5,244 nucleotides of DNA from assembly GCA_003444615.1 (NCBI GenBank), contig DLUN01000189.1:1-5244 (forward strand), read 5' to 3'. Under the pieces are notes generated by a model, which had not been told where the DNA came from, made no database searches, and was given only the letters and a program-made list of their open reading frames with translations. The position numbers and the translations under genes are program-made. Positions 1-5,244 of the stretch are shown here, piece after piece (the first letter of the stretch is position 1; the number at the start of each line of letters is the position of its first letter). The stretch comes from Syntrophomonas sp. (GTDB lineage Bacteria; Bacillota; Syntrophomonadia; Syntrophomonadales; Syntrophomonadaceae).

Positions 1-1
1 C

Positions 2-703
2 CGCTATAATCAAGTAGCCCAAGAAAGAATGCCTTTTATTGTTATCGTTATAGATGAACTGGCCGATCTGATGATGGTGGCTCCCGTAGAGGTGGAAGAT
101 TCTATTTGCCGTTTGGCACAAATGGCTCGGGCGGCTGGTATGCATCTAATCGTGGCTACCCAAAGACCTTCAGTTGATGTAGTTACGGGGGTAATAAAAG
201 CGAATATACCTTCACGCATAGCCTTTGCCGTATCATCTCAGGCTGACTCTCGTACTATACTGGATATGGGTGGAGCAGAAAAACTGTTGGGTAAAGGTGA
301 CATGCTATTTTTCCCCGTGGGCGCCGTTAAGCCCTATAGAGTACAAGGTGCTTATGTATCTGATAAAGATATTGAAACAACCGTAGAGTTTATAAAACAG
401 CAATCCTACCAGGCAGTGGATGAGAGCCAGGTAAAAGAGATAGAATTCTCCTTAGAGCAAGCTGATTTGGAGCAGGAGGATGAGTTGTTCTGGGATGCGG
501 TAGCTGTTTTTGTGGATAGTGAAAAGGCTTCTGTATCACTGTTACAGCGTAGACTTCGCATAGGATATGCGCGTGCAGCCCGTCTGGTTGACCTAATGGA
601 AGAAAGGGGTATTGTATCGCCCCTGGATGCTAGTAACAAACGGGAGATCTTAATAGACAGCGAACAACTGGAAAGGCTAAGTGCCAACCAAAGGTCTATG
701 TAG
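2..703 (+). CDS. FtsK/SpoIIIE-family DNA translocase, C-terminal part (5' end outside the window)
   Basis: This is the C-terminal 233 residues of a septum-associated, ATP-driven double-stranded DNA pump that moves chromosomal DNA through the closing division or sporulation septum. The reading frame is open from the left edge, so the membrane domain, linker and Walker A are outside the window. Visible parts, numbered from the first whole codon: the Walker B strand ending in IDELADL (residues 17-23), the family-typical [10 protein letters not shown] and ATQRPSVDV stretches (about 37-58), the conserved [12 protein letters not shown] and [20 protein letters not shown] segments (about 69-101), and a C-terminal winged-helix gamma domain (about 158-215) with [21 protein letters not shown]. 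In this family the gamma domain reads polar chromosomal sequences (KOPS or SRS) to set direction. The TAG stop shares a base with a possible GTG start of the next gene. Family assignment is very secure; whether it acts as FtsK or SpoIIIE cannot be told from this fragment. Confidence 0.97.
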   Translation, partial: RYNQVAQERMPFIVIVIDELADLMMVAPVEVEDSICRLAQMARAAGMHLIVATQRPSVDVVTGVIKANIPSRIAFAVSSQADSRTILDMGGAEKLLGKGDMLFFPVGAVKPYRVQGAYVSDKDIETTVEFIKQQSYQAVDESQVKEIEFSLEQADLEQEDELFWDAVAVFVDSEKASVSLLQRRLRIGYARAARLVDLMEERGIVSPLDASNKREILIDSEQLERLSANQRSM

Positions 704-720
704 TGTACAGAGGGGGAGGG

Positions 721-725
721 AGGAG
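721..725 (+). promoter_or_regulatory. Shine-Dalgarno that decides the TTG start at 733
   Basis: AGGAG lies inside a purine-rich run (about 711-725) and is 7 nt upstream of the TTG at 733. The longest in-frame start, a GTG at 703, would translate this run as a glycine/arginine-rich MYRGGGRSKI leader, which looks like a translated ribosome binding site and not protein. A weaker AAAGG (690-694) does lie 8 nt before the GTG, so that start is not fully excluded. Confidence 0.75.
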
Positions 726-732
726 CAAAATA

Positions 733-1692
733 TTGCGTTTAACTGCTAGAGAGCAAGAGATTTTTGACGTACTGACCAAAGAACCGTTAATTAGCCAGGA
801 AGATCTTGCTCGCCGGTTGGGGATATCCAGATCATCGGCTGCTGTACATATATCCAATTTAATGAAAAAAGGTGCTATACTGGGTAAAGGTTACGTTTTT
901 AGTAAACAAGCCAGTGTTGCGGTAGTTGGGGATATCTATTTACATATAAAAGTCGACCAGGCCCAGCAAAAAATAGATGTATATCATAATGGCTCAGCAT
1001 ATGAAATGTCCATTATATTTGCGGGGTTGGGAATACGGCCTAAGGTTATCACCGTTCTGGGAAGCGACGACTTAGGCAACGAAATATTAATGCGCATGCA
1101 GCAGCTAAGCATTGATACGGAGAATATAGTGCGTCTAAAAGATCAACGTACCTGCCGGCGTATTTATGCCAATGAACAGCTAATATATGAAGAGCCTCTG
1201 CAGCCGTCTGAGGTGGAAAAAGCTTTTACCTCTAGAGCTTGGGCGGCTTTACATTGTGATTATTTGGTGGTTGCTCCGCACCATCAGAATATGATCAATC
1301 ATCTGATCAACAATATAGATGAGGAGCATGTACCACTGTTGTGTACTTATCAATTGCTGGTTGATGATAGTGATATTTCCGAAGCAATCAACTCATATTC
1401 TATAGCGGCTTTGGGAGTACATGAAGCGTCAGCATTGGACAAATGCATTACCAGGTGCTTAGATTTAGTTAAAGATGATCAACATCTACTGGTTATTACA
1501 GATGGCTGTCATCGTCTAGTTTATATTAATAACAACGAAATATATGACTTCCCCTTGCTACCTGGACAAGTATTTGCATGTCCCCAAGGGATACCTCATT
1601 TGCTGGCCGGAGTAATCTATGGCCTGTCCAATCATTATCCCACCCGGCAAGCAGTGCGTATAGGCGTTGGGGTTGCATCTTCAAATGGGTAA
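733..1692 (+). CDS. Winged-helix DNA-binding domain fused to a degenerate PfkB (ribokinase-like) domain; probable regulator
   Basis: The protein has 319 residues from the TTG start. Residues about 4-58 form a winged helix-turn-helix (SQEDLARRLGISRSSAAVHI, then a GKGYVF wing), much like the N-terminal domain of the HTH-PfkB kinases of the YeiI/pseudouridine-kinase type. Residues about 62-319 follow the PfkB fold, with VVGDIYLHI as the first strand, FAGLG, VLGSDDLGNEIL, and AGVIYGL near the end. The key kinase motifs are altered. The GAGD anion-hole/catalytic-base motif aligns with QGIP (residues 285-288). The Asn of NxxE is Gly228, with Glu231 kept. The early Gly-Gly is Asn-Gly (86-87). The usual Asp in the first strand is His. 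These are my hand alignments. The frame is intact, so this does not look like a decaying gene. I infer a DNA-binding regulator that may sense a sugar or nucleoside ligand without phosphorylating it. The ligand and targets are unknown. It lies 29 nt after the translocase gene and is probably co-transcribed with it. Confidence 0.85.
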   Translation: MRLTAREQEIFDVLTKEPLISQEDLARRLGISRSSAAVHISNLMKKGAILGKGYVFSKQASVAVVGDIYLHIKVDQAQQKIDVYHNGSAYEMSIIFAGLGIRPKVITVLGSDDLGNEILMRMQQLSIDTENIVRLKDQRTCRRIYANEQLIYEEPLQPSEVEKAFTSRAWAALHCDYLVVAPHHQNMINHLINNIDEEHVPLLCTYQLLVDDSDISEAINSYSIAALGVHEASALDKCITRCLDLVKDDQHLLVITDGCHRLVYINNNEIYDFPLLPGQVFACPQGIPHLLAGVIYGLSNHYPTRQAVRIGVGVASSNG

Positions 1693-1723
1693 TATTTTAT
1701 AAAAACACCAACAGTACATAAGA

Positions 1724-1731
1724 AAGGGGTG
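1724..1731 (+). promoter_or_regulatory. Shine-Dalgarno that decides the ATG start at 1738
   Basis: AAGGGGTG is strongly complementary to the 16S rRNA 3' end and ends 6 nt before ATG 1738. A GTG start at 1729 is in the same frame but lies inside this ribosome binding site, so it would add only three unlikely residues. Confidence 0.8.
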
Positions 1732-1737
1732 ATAGAA

Positions 1738-2469
1738 ATGGGAGTAGGTGAAAAATTACAAGAGGAAAGGCTAAGACAAGGCTTTACCTTGGAAGAGATT
1801 GAAGAAGAGACTAAGATTCGCAAATACTATCTTCAAGCTTTGGAAGAGGAAAACTATAAAGTACTGCCTCCCCGGGTTTATGCCACTGGGTTTGTGAGAC
1901 GATACGCTAAATTTCTTGGTTTAAGTGAGACAGAACTTGCCAATGAGTTTAAGCAACAAGCCTATGGCGATACCGATGAAGAGCAGGCACCGGTGATGCA
2001 GGCAACTGAGCCATTAACACCAATTAATAAAGTTATCCTGCCCTGGGGCAACATTATAGCTGGTGTTATTTTCCTGGTTTTAGCCGTTTGGATAGGAAAT
2101 TATATTGTGGGATATATTGCCGATAGAAGCATCCAAGAAGTTGAACCTCCTGGTCCAGGAATTGAACAGCCGGTTGATGAGACTCCAGAACCAGATCCGG
2201 GGACTACACCACCACCAGTGACTAAAACCCCGGTTGCTCAGTTAGAACTTAAAACAACCCAGCCTTGCTGGTTGCTGGTAGTAGTAGATGGTGAAACGGA
2301 GTACACTGGCACATTACCTGCTGGCGAAGAAAAGACTTTCGAAGGAAAGGAGTTAATTTATATTAAAGCTGGCAACGCAGGAGGATTAGAAATAACATTT
2401 AATGGAGAAGAGCAGGGAACACTGGGAGCACCAGGTGAGGTGAAGGAAAGTGAGTTTCCTGCCCAATAG
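1738..2469 (+). CDS. rodZ: RodZ/YmfM-like membrane protein with N-terminal HTH domain
   Basis: The protein has 243 residues and the three-part RodZ layout. Residues about 1-75 form a Xre-like HTH_25 domain (GEKLQEERLRQGFTLEEIEE, then VYATGFVRRYAKFLGL). A single membrane helix spans about 106-127 (IIAGVIFLVLAVWIGNYIVGYI). A Pro/Glu-rich linker (about 136-165, with PEPDPGTTPPP) leads to a beta-rich extracytoplasmic domain (about 167-237) of the DUF4115 type, beginning QLELKTTQPCWLLVVVDG. In characterised members the cytoplasmic HTH binds the actin-like MreB and couples it to the peptidoglycan elongation machinery, so it mainly has a cell-shape role and not a classical repressor role. The position next to pgsA matches ymfM of Bacillus. 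There is a 45-nt gap after the upstream gene and 22 nt before rimO, which suggests an operon. The family call is firm; the exact function here is inferred. Confidence 0.9.
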   Translation: MGVGEKLQEERLRQGFTLEEIEEETKIRKYYLQALEEENYKVLPPRVYATGFVRRYAKFLGLSETELANEFKQQAYGDTDEEQAPVMQATEPLTPINKVILPWGNIIAGVIFLVLAVWIGNYIVGYIADRSIQEVEPPGPGIEQPVDETPEPDPGTTPPPVTKTPVAQLELKTTQPCWLLVVVDGETEYTGTLPAGEEKTFEGKELIYIKAGNAGGLEITFNGEEQGTLGAPGEVKESEFPAQ

Positions 2470-2477
2470 CACAGAAT

Positions 2478-2483
2478 AGGTGA
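2478..2483 (+). promoter_or_regulatory. Shine-Dalgarno that decides the GTG start of rimO at 2492
   Basis: AGGTGA ends 8 nt before GTG 2492. The upstream in-frame GTG at 2480 lies within this motif and would add MITY before the usual RimO N-terminus. Starting at 2492 gives MKIGFISLGC, which matches the expected start of the family. Confidence 0.8.
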
Positions 2484-2491
2484 TAACATAC

Positions 2492-3826
2492 GTGAAAATT
2501 GGTTTTATTAGTTTGGGTTGCGCCAAAAACCGTGTTGACAGCGAAATAATGATGGGCTTACTTAAAGAACAGGGTCATATAATAGTGGACCGTCTTGAGT
2601 ACGCCGATATGGTTATAATAAATACCTGTGGCTTTTTGACTGAAGCCAAAGAAGAAGCCATAGAGCAGATTTTAAGAACTGCCCGTCTGAAAGAAAAAGG
2701 TCTTTTGCAATATCTGGTGGCTACCGGCTGTATGCCTCAACTCCATGCTGAAGAGCTTTTAGAGGAGATTCCCGAGTTAGATGGTGTGTTAGGCATTTCC
2801 AGTTATCTGGATATTAGCCAGATGGTAGAAAGAATTACTGCCGGACAGCGGGTTAATGGTGTTAAACCACCAACAGAGCGTTTTATAGAACAAGGGCCGC
2901 GGATTTTAACCACTCCCACTGGGCTAGCCTATATTAAAGTTAGTGAAGGTTGTAACAACCGGTGCAGTTATTGCGCCATACCTCTTATACGAGGCAAACT
3001 CAGATCTCGTTCCTTGCCTGATATAATCGAGGAAGCAGGCATGTTTATTAATAAAGGCATCAAGGAACTAGTTGTTATTGGGCAAGATCCAGCATCTTAC
3101 GGAAAGGACTTAAACAACGGTACTGATTTAATACAGCTTATTAAGGGATTGGATGAACTGCCAGGGGATTACTGGATTAGGCTCATGTATTTACATCCAG
3201 CTCATCTGGACCCGGTTATGATTGAAACTATTGCTGATAGTGAGCATGTCATTCCCTATTTGGACCTTCCAGTACAACATATAAGCCAATCAGTTTTAAT
3301 GAAGATGAATCGTCATCACGGCGAAAAAGAACTTCGTAACCGCCTGCAGGAGCTGAAATTCGCTATAAACGGTTTGGTACTTAGAACGACCGTGATGGTT
3401 GGATTTCCTGGGGAAAGTGATGATGATTTTAAGCGTTTGTGTGATTTCGTGCAGGAATACGAATTTGATTGGCTAGGTGCCTTTGCCTTTTCTCCCCAGG
3501 AGAATACTCCGGCGGCTCAGATGGCTGAGCAAATACCTGATGAGGTAAAGGATCAACGTCTGAAAAAAATACAGTCCATTCAACACCGGATTACCCGTAG
3601 AAAGAACGAGGCACGACTGGGTAGAGAAGAAAAGATACTTATTTCATCACGCAGTTCGGCCAACCTGTATGTTGGCCGCGGTTATTTTCAAGCCCCGGAA
3701 GTAGATGGAATTACCATGATAAAAAGCGGTCACCCTTTACAAAAGGGTAGTTTTGTGAGGGCACGCATGGTGGGGGTACGTAAATATGATATGATCGGAG
3801 AACTAAGCCATGAATCTTCCCAATAG
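2492..3826 (+). CDS. rimO: Ribosomal protein uS12 methylthiotransferase RimO
   Basis: RimO is a cytoplasmic radical-SAM enzyme that adds a methylthio group to a conserved Asp of ribosomal protein uS12 (S12). The protein has 444 residues from GTG 2492, a normal length. The N-terminal MTTase domain (about 1-125) carries the three cysteines expected to hold one 4Fe-4S cluster: Cys10 (SLGCAKN), Cys46 (INTCGF) and Cys80 (ATGCMPQ). The radical-SAM domain (about 140-370) has the CxxxCxxC motif EGCNNRCSYCAIP (Cys154, 158, 161), then RGKLRSRS and LDLPVQHIS. The C-terminal TRAM domain (about 375-444) is likely to recognise the substrate. SLGCAKNRVDSE and IRGKLRSRS favour RimO over the tRNA-modifying relative MiaB, which typically has CQMN in the first motif. 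Its end overlaps pgsA by 17 nt. The TRAM-coding part also contains inverted repeats (see findings). Confidence 0.96.
   Translation: MKIGFISLGCAKNRVDSEIMMGLLKEQGHIIVDRLEYADMVIINTCGFLTEAKEEAIEQILRTARLKEKGLLQYLVATGCMPQLHAEELLEEIPELDGVLGISSYLDISQMVERITAGQRVNGVKPPTERFIEQGPRILTTPTGLAYIKVSEGCNNRCSYCAIPLIRGKLRSRSLPDIIEEAGMFINKGIKELVVIGQDPASYGKDLNNGTDLIQLIKGLDELPGDYWIRLMYLHPAHLDPVMIETIADSEHVIPYLDLPVQHISQSVLMKMNRHHGEKELRNRLQELKFAINGLVLRTTVMVGFPGESDDDFKRLCDFVQEYEFDWLGAFAFSPQENTPAAQMAEQIPDEVKDQRLKKIQSIQHRITRRKNEARLGREEKILISSRSSANLYVGRGYFQAPEVDGITMIKSGHPLQKGSFVRARMVGVRKYDMIGELSHESSQ
3515..3530 (+). repeat. 6-bp inverted repeat within rimO
   Basis: GCTCAG (3515-3520) and CTGAGC (3525-3530) are perfect complements around a 4-nt loop. 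The repeat lies in coding sequence for AAQMAEQ, just before the TRAM-coding part. It is short enough to be chance. Confidence 0.4.
3657..3678 (+). repeat. 8-bp GC-rich inverted repeat within rimO
   Basis: CGGCCAAC (3657-3664) and GTTGGCCG (3671-3678) are perfect complements separated by 6 nt, so the mRNA could form a stable hairpin. It lies in the TRAM-coding part of rimO (residues SANLYVGR) about 130 nt before the pgsA start. No U-tract follows, so it is not a terminator. A role in RNA stability or translation of pgsA is possible but unproven. Confidence 0.5.
3732..3748 (+). repeat. 7-bp inverted repeat followed by a short T run within rimO
   Basis: ACCCTTT (3732-3738) and AAAGGGT (3742-3748) pair around a 3-nt loop, with TTTT at 3751-3754. 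The shape resembles a weak intrinsic terminator, but the stem has only three G-C pairs, the T run is short, and it lies inside rimO about 60 nt before pgsA. Efficient termination here is unlikely. Confidence 0.4.
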
Positions 3827-4346
3827 TCTTACCATTATACGGATAATACTGATTCCGATTTTTGTAGTAATTCTTCTGGTACGCATACGTTATGGAGATT
3901 ATATAGCTGCCCTTATTTTTTCCGTAGCAGCACTAACTGACAGCTTAGATGGCTACCTAGCCCGCAAAAGACGGGAGGTAACCACGCTAGGAGTTATTTT
4001 AGATCCTTTGGCTGATAAACTTCTTGTAACCGCAGCTTTAATCAGTTTAGTTGAACTCTCCAGAATTCCAGGTTGGACAGCCATAGTTATTTTAGGACGG
4101 GAATTTGCGGTATCCGGCCTCAGAGCTATTAAAGCGGAACAGGGCATTGTGATACCAGCTAGTTGGATGGGCAAATTAAAGACTATAAGTCAAATAGCCG
4201 CTATTCTATTGATTATTTTAGAAAAGAGCTTTGAGCAAGTCTTTTCGTTTCCCCTGGGATTATGGATGCTGTATTTAGCGGTAGCTATAACGGTATTATC
4301 TGGAATACAATACTTTTATAATTTTAGAATTAGTGACTCAAAATAA
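3810..4346 (+). CDS. pgsA: CDP-diacylglycerol--glycerol-3-phosphate 3-phosphatidyltransferase (phosphatidylglycerophosphate synthase)
   Basis: This integral membrane enzyme transfers the phosphatidyl group from CDP-diacylglycerol to glycerol-3-phosphate. The product is phosphatidylglycerophosphate, the precursor of phosphatidylglycerol and cardiolipin. The 178-residue protein carries the complete CDP-alcohol phosphatidyltransferase signature D44xxD47GxxAR, then G61xxxD65xxxD69, whose aspartates bind the metal ions and substrates. It starts with the typical MNLPNSLTIIRI and has several hydrophobic helices (about 9-25, 31-43, 71-82, 90-98, 126-138, 148-170). The REF near residue 97 and WMGKLKT (119-125) also match PgsA. 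The ATG at 3810 lies inside the end of rimO in another frame, with GGAG (3797-3800) 9 nt upstream, so translation is probably coupled to rimO. No clear terminator follows its stop. Confidence 0.95.
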   Translation: MNLPNSLTIIRIILIPIFVVILLVRIRYGDYIAALIFSVAALTDSLDGYLARKRREVTTLGVILDPLADKLLVTAALISLVELSRIPGWTAIVILGREFAVSGLRAIKAEQGIVIPASWMGKLKTISQIAAILLIILEKSFEQVFSFPLGLWMLYLAVAITVLSGIQYFYNFRISDSK

Positions 4347-4352
4347 AAATAA

Positions 4353-4387
4353 ATAGAGACAAAAATTGACGACAAATGCCTCTCTAT
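4353..4387. repeat. 7-bp inverted repeat flanking the -35 element
   Basis: ATAGAGA (4353-4359) and TCTCTAT (4381-4387) are perfect complements separated by 21 nt, with the TTGACG -35 hexamer between them. The loop is long for an RNA hairpin and no U-tract follows, so a terminator is unlikely. A binding site for a dimeric regulator or simple chance are both possible. Confidence 0.35.
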
Positions 4388-4395
4388 ATGATAAT
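4366..4395 (+). promoter_or_regulatory. Predicted sigma-A-type promoter for the CoA-transferase gene
   Basis: TTGACG (4366-4371) matches the -35 consensus at five of six bases. GATAAT (4390-4395) matches the -10 consensus at five of six, with an 18-bp spacer. TATGAT (4387-4392) is an alternative -10 with a short 15-bp spacer. Transcription would start near 4402, giving a leader of about 97 nt. This is a prediction from hexamers in AT-rich DNA, supported by its position before a strongly ribosome-bound gene. Confidence 0.6.
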
Positions 4396-4408
4396 ATTTT
4401 ATGTAAAT

Positions 4409-4428
4409 AATGTGATAAAAATCACATT
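4409..4428. promoter_or_regulatory. CRP/FNR-family-like operator palindrome
   Basis: AATGTGAT and ATCACATT form a perfect inverted repeat with 8-bp arms and a 4-bp centre. The inner part, TGTGATAAAAATCACA (4411-4426), matches the TGTGA-N6-TCACA consensus bound by E. coli CRP and by Bacillus Fnr. It would lie at about +8 to +27 of the predicted promoter, a position that usually means repression. It could instead activate a weaker downstream promoter: TAACAT (4467-4472) would place the palindrome centre about 60 bp upstream of its start. The match is seen directly; the regulator and sign of control are inferred. Confidence 0.65.
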
Positions 4429-4483
4429 CAAAAAAGGAACCGGCTTCAACCATGCTCCGGAACAAATAACATAGCAACAGCAC

Positions 4484-4490
4484 GGGAGGT
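4484..4490 (+). promoter_or_regulatory. Strong Shine-Dalgarno of the CoA-transferase gene
   Basis: GGGAGGT lies 8 nt before ATG 4499. It is close to ideal and suggests high translation, in line with a central catabolic enzyme. Confidence 0.85.
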
Positions 4491-4498
4491 AGTTTTTG

Positions 4499-5244
4499 AT
4501 GAATTATTTGCGAGAATACCAGCAGAAACTCGTCAGCGCCCAAGAAGCCGTAAAAGTAGTCAAATCAGGGGACTGGGTAGAACACGCTTTTGGAGTTTGC
4601 GGCGCTAACGAACTAGACCAAGCTTTAGCACAAAGAGTGGATGAACTGTACGATGTTAAGATCAGAGTAGATATCGGGGTATGGCCTCATTATACTTTGG
4701 AAGCTGATCCTACCGGTGAACATTTCCTTTGGCATTCCTGGCATTTTGGCGGATTAGACCGTCAATACTATAATAAGGGACAGTTATACTACATACCCAT
4801 GAAATTTCATGAGCTCCCTACCATGACCCGCAACAACTGCGAGCCCACCAATGTCTTTATGGCAACAGTAGCGCCCATGGATAAACACGGTTATTTTAGC
4901 TTGGGAGCTGGTGCTCCCTCAGCCATGGCTGCCGCCGAGAAAGCTGATTATGTATTAGTGGAAGTCAATACTAACATGCCGCGAGTACTGGGAGGAAATC
5001 AGGAGCACATCCACATCAGTCAGGTAGATTACGTAGTAGAAGGCAGCAATCCGCCCCTGCCTACTTTGCCCTCGGCCGAACCCACAGAAGTAGAGAAACA
5101 AATAGCCGGTCACATTATTGAACGTCTTTATGATGGCTGCTGTATCCAACTGGGGATAGGCGGGATACCTAATGCCATAGGTACCATGGTAGCTGAATCA
5201 GACTTAAAGGATTTAGGTGTGCACACGGAGATGTATGTGGACGC
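4499..5244 (+). CDS. Acetyl-CoA hydrolase/transferase-family CoA-transferase (butyryl-CoA:acetate / 4-hydroxybutyrate type), 3' end outside the window
   Basis: The enzyme moves CoA between acyl-CoA and a free carboxylate, for example acetyl-CoA and butyrate, through a glutamyl-CoA thioester intermediate. The frame runs from ATG 4499 off the right edge without a stop. The 248 whole codons present are a little over half of the roughly 440 residues usual in the family. Visible motifs are TNVFMATVAPMDKHGYFSLG (117-136), the LGIGGIPNAI glycine-rich stretch (218-227), and LGVHTEM (239-245). Glu244 in the last motif aligns with the catalytic Glu of 4-hydroxybutyrate CoA-transferase. Substrate cannot be fixed from sequence: butyrate activation, butyrate production or 4-hydroxybutyrate use are all open. 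Codon choice looks richer in C-ending codons (GCC, CCC, ATC, CAC) than the upstream genes, as in highly expressed genes. It has its own promoter and operator, so it is probably transcribed separately from pgsA. Confidence 0.9.
   Translation, partial: MNYLREYQQKLVSAQEAVKVVKSGDWVEHAFGVCGANELDQALAQRVDELYDVKIRVDIGVWPHYTLEADPTGEHFLWHSWHFGGLDRQYYNKGQLYYIPMKFHELPTMTRNNCEPTNVFMATVAPMDKHGYFSLGAGAPSAMAAAEKADYVLVEVNTNMPRVLGGNQEHIHISQVDYVVEGSNPPLPTLPSAEPTEVEKQIAGHIIERLYDGCCIQLGIGGIPNAIGTMVAESDLKDLGVHTEMYVD

Larger units (their letters stand above)
4347..4498. other. AT-rich intergenic region between pgsA and the CoA-transferase gene
   Basis: This 152-nt stretch has no convincing gene on either strand. 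It contains a likely promoter, a CRP/FNR-like palindrome, a 7-bp inverted repeat around the -35 element, and the Shine-Dalgarno of the downstream gene. I see no convincing GC-rich hairpin plus U-tract terminator for the pgsA operon, so some read-through is possible. Confidence 0.8.

Noticed and set aside
10..219. Reverse-strand open frame opposite the DNA translocase
   Set aside because: It lies wholly opposite a well-supported conserved gene and has low-complexity Thr/Ile/Ser-rich sequence with no recognisable domain.
733..1692. HTH-PfkB gene as a pseudogene
   Set aside because: The frame is intact over a full family length, the ribosome binding site is strong, and the HTH and fold-core residues are kept, which argues for a functional protein with lost catalysis.
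1673..1703. Possible promoter before rodZ: TTGCAT with TATAAA-like hexamers in the AT-rich gap
   Set aside because: The only good -10 match has a 19-bp spacer and the -35 match is poor. The region is AT-rich enough to give such hits by chance, and the gene spacing fits an operon.
4440..4460. CCGG...CCGG hairpin in the CoA-transferase leader as a possible riboswitch or attenuator
   Set aside because: Only 4 bp pair around a 13-nt loop, and no recognised riboswitch core or U-tract is present.
4316..4543. Reverse-strand open frame across the pgsA to CoA-transferase spacer
   Set aside because: It overlaps both flanking genes and covers the predicted promoter and operator. Its product has no recognisable domain, and I see no convincing ribosome binding site.
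4955..5149. Reverse-strand open frame opposite the CoA-transferase
   Set aside because: It is fully opposite conserved coding sequence and has no recognisable motif.
1..5244. Mobile element, CRISPR array, prophage or RNA gene
   Set aside because: I saw no transposase or integrase motif, no regularly spaced direct repeats, and no tRNA or rRNA signature on either strand.

Overview
The window looks like bacterial chromosome from an anaerobic, low-to-moderate GC Firmicute of the class Clostridia. It is dense, all recognisable genes are on the + strand, and it follows a housekeeping order familiar from Firmicutes: DNA translocase, RodZ-type protein, rimO, pgsA. The last gene is an acetyl-CoA hydrolase/transferase-family CoA-transferase of the butyryl-CoA:acetate / 4-hydroxybutyrate type. 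This suggests a butyrate-metabolising anaerobe. A Syntrophomonas-like organism is my best guess, from gene content and general resemblance only, with modest confidence.

Layout: (1) 2-703, the C-terminal end of an FtsK/SpoIIIE DNA translocase, cut by the left edge. (2) 733-1692, a winged-helix DNA-binding domain fused to a PfkB (ribokinase-like) domain whose catalytic motifs are degraded; it is probably a regulator and not an active kinase. (3) 1738-2469, a RodZ/YmfM-like membrane protein. (4) 2492-3826, RimO, the ribosomal protein uS12 methylthiotransferase. (5) 3810-4346, PgsA, overlapping rimO by 17 nt. (6) 4347-4498, an AT-rich intergenic region with a plausible sigma-A promoter and a perfect 20-bp palindrome that matches the CRP/FNR-type consensus TGTGA-N6-TCACA. 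(7) 4499 to the right edge, the N-terminal 248 codons of the CoA-transferase, truncated just after the expected catalytic Glu.

The first five genes are separated by at most 45 nt or overlap, so they are probably co-transcribed. They cover chromosome segregation, cell shape, ribosome modification and phospholipid synthesis. The CoA-transferase seems to be a separate unit with its own promoter, long leader and operator, and its codon choice looks different. In three genes the start that gives the longest frame is not the best one: a TTG at 733, an ATG at 1738 and a GTG at 2492 each sit at the right distance from a strong Shine-Dalgarno sequence.

The items most worth a second look are the apparently kinase-dead HTH-PfkB protein, the CRP/FNR-like operator in front of the CoA-transferase, and the CoA-transferase lying where cinA-recA often follow pgsA in Firmicutes. 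I saw no mobile element, CRISPR array, tRNA or rRNA.
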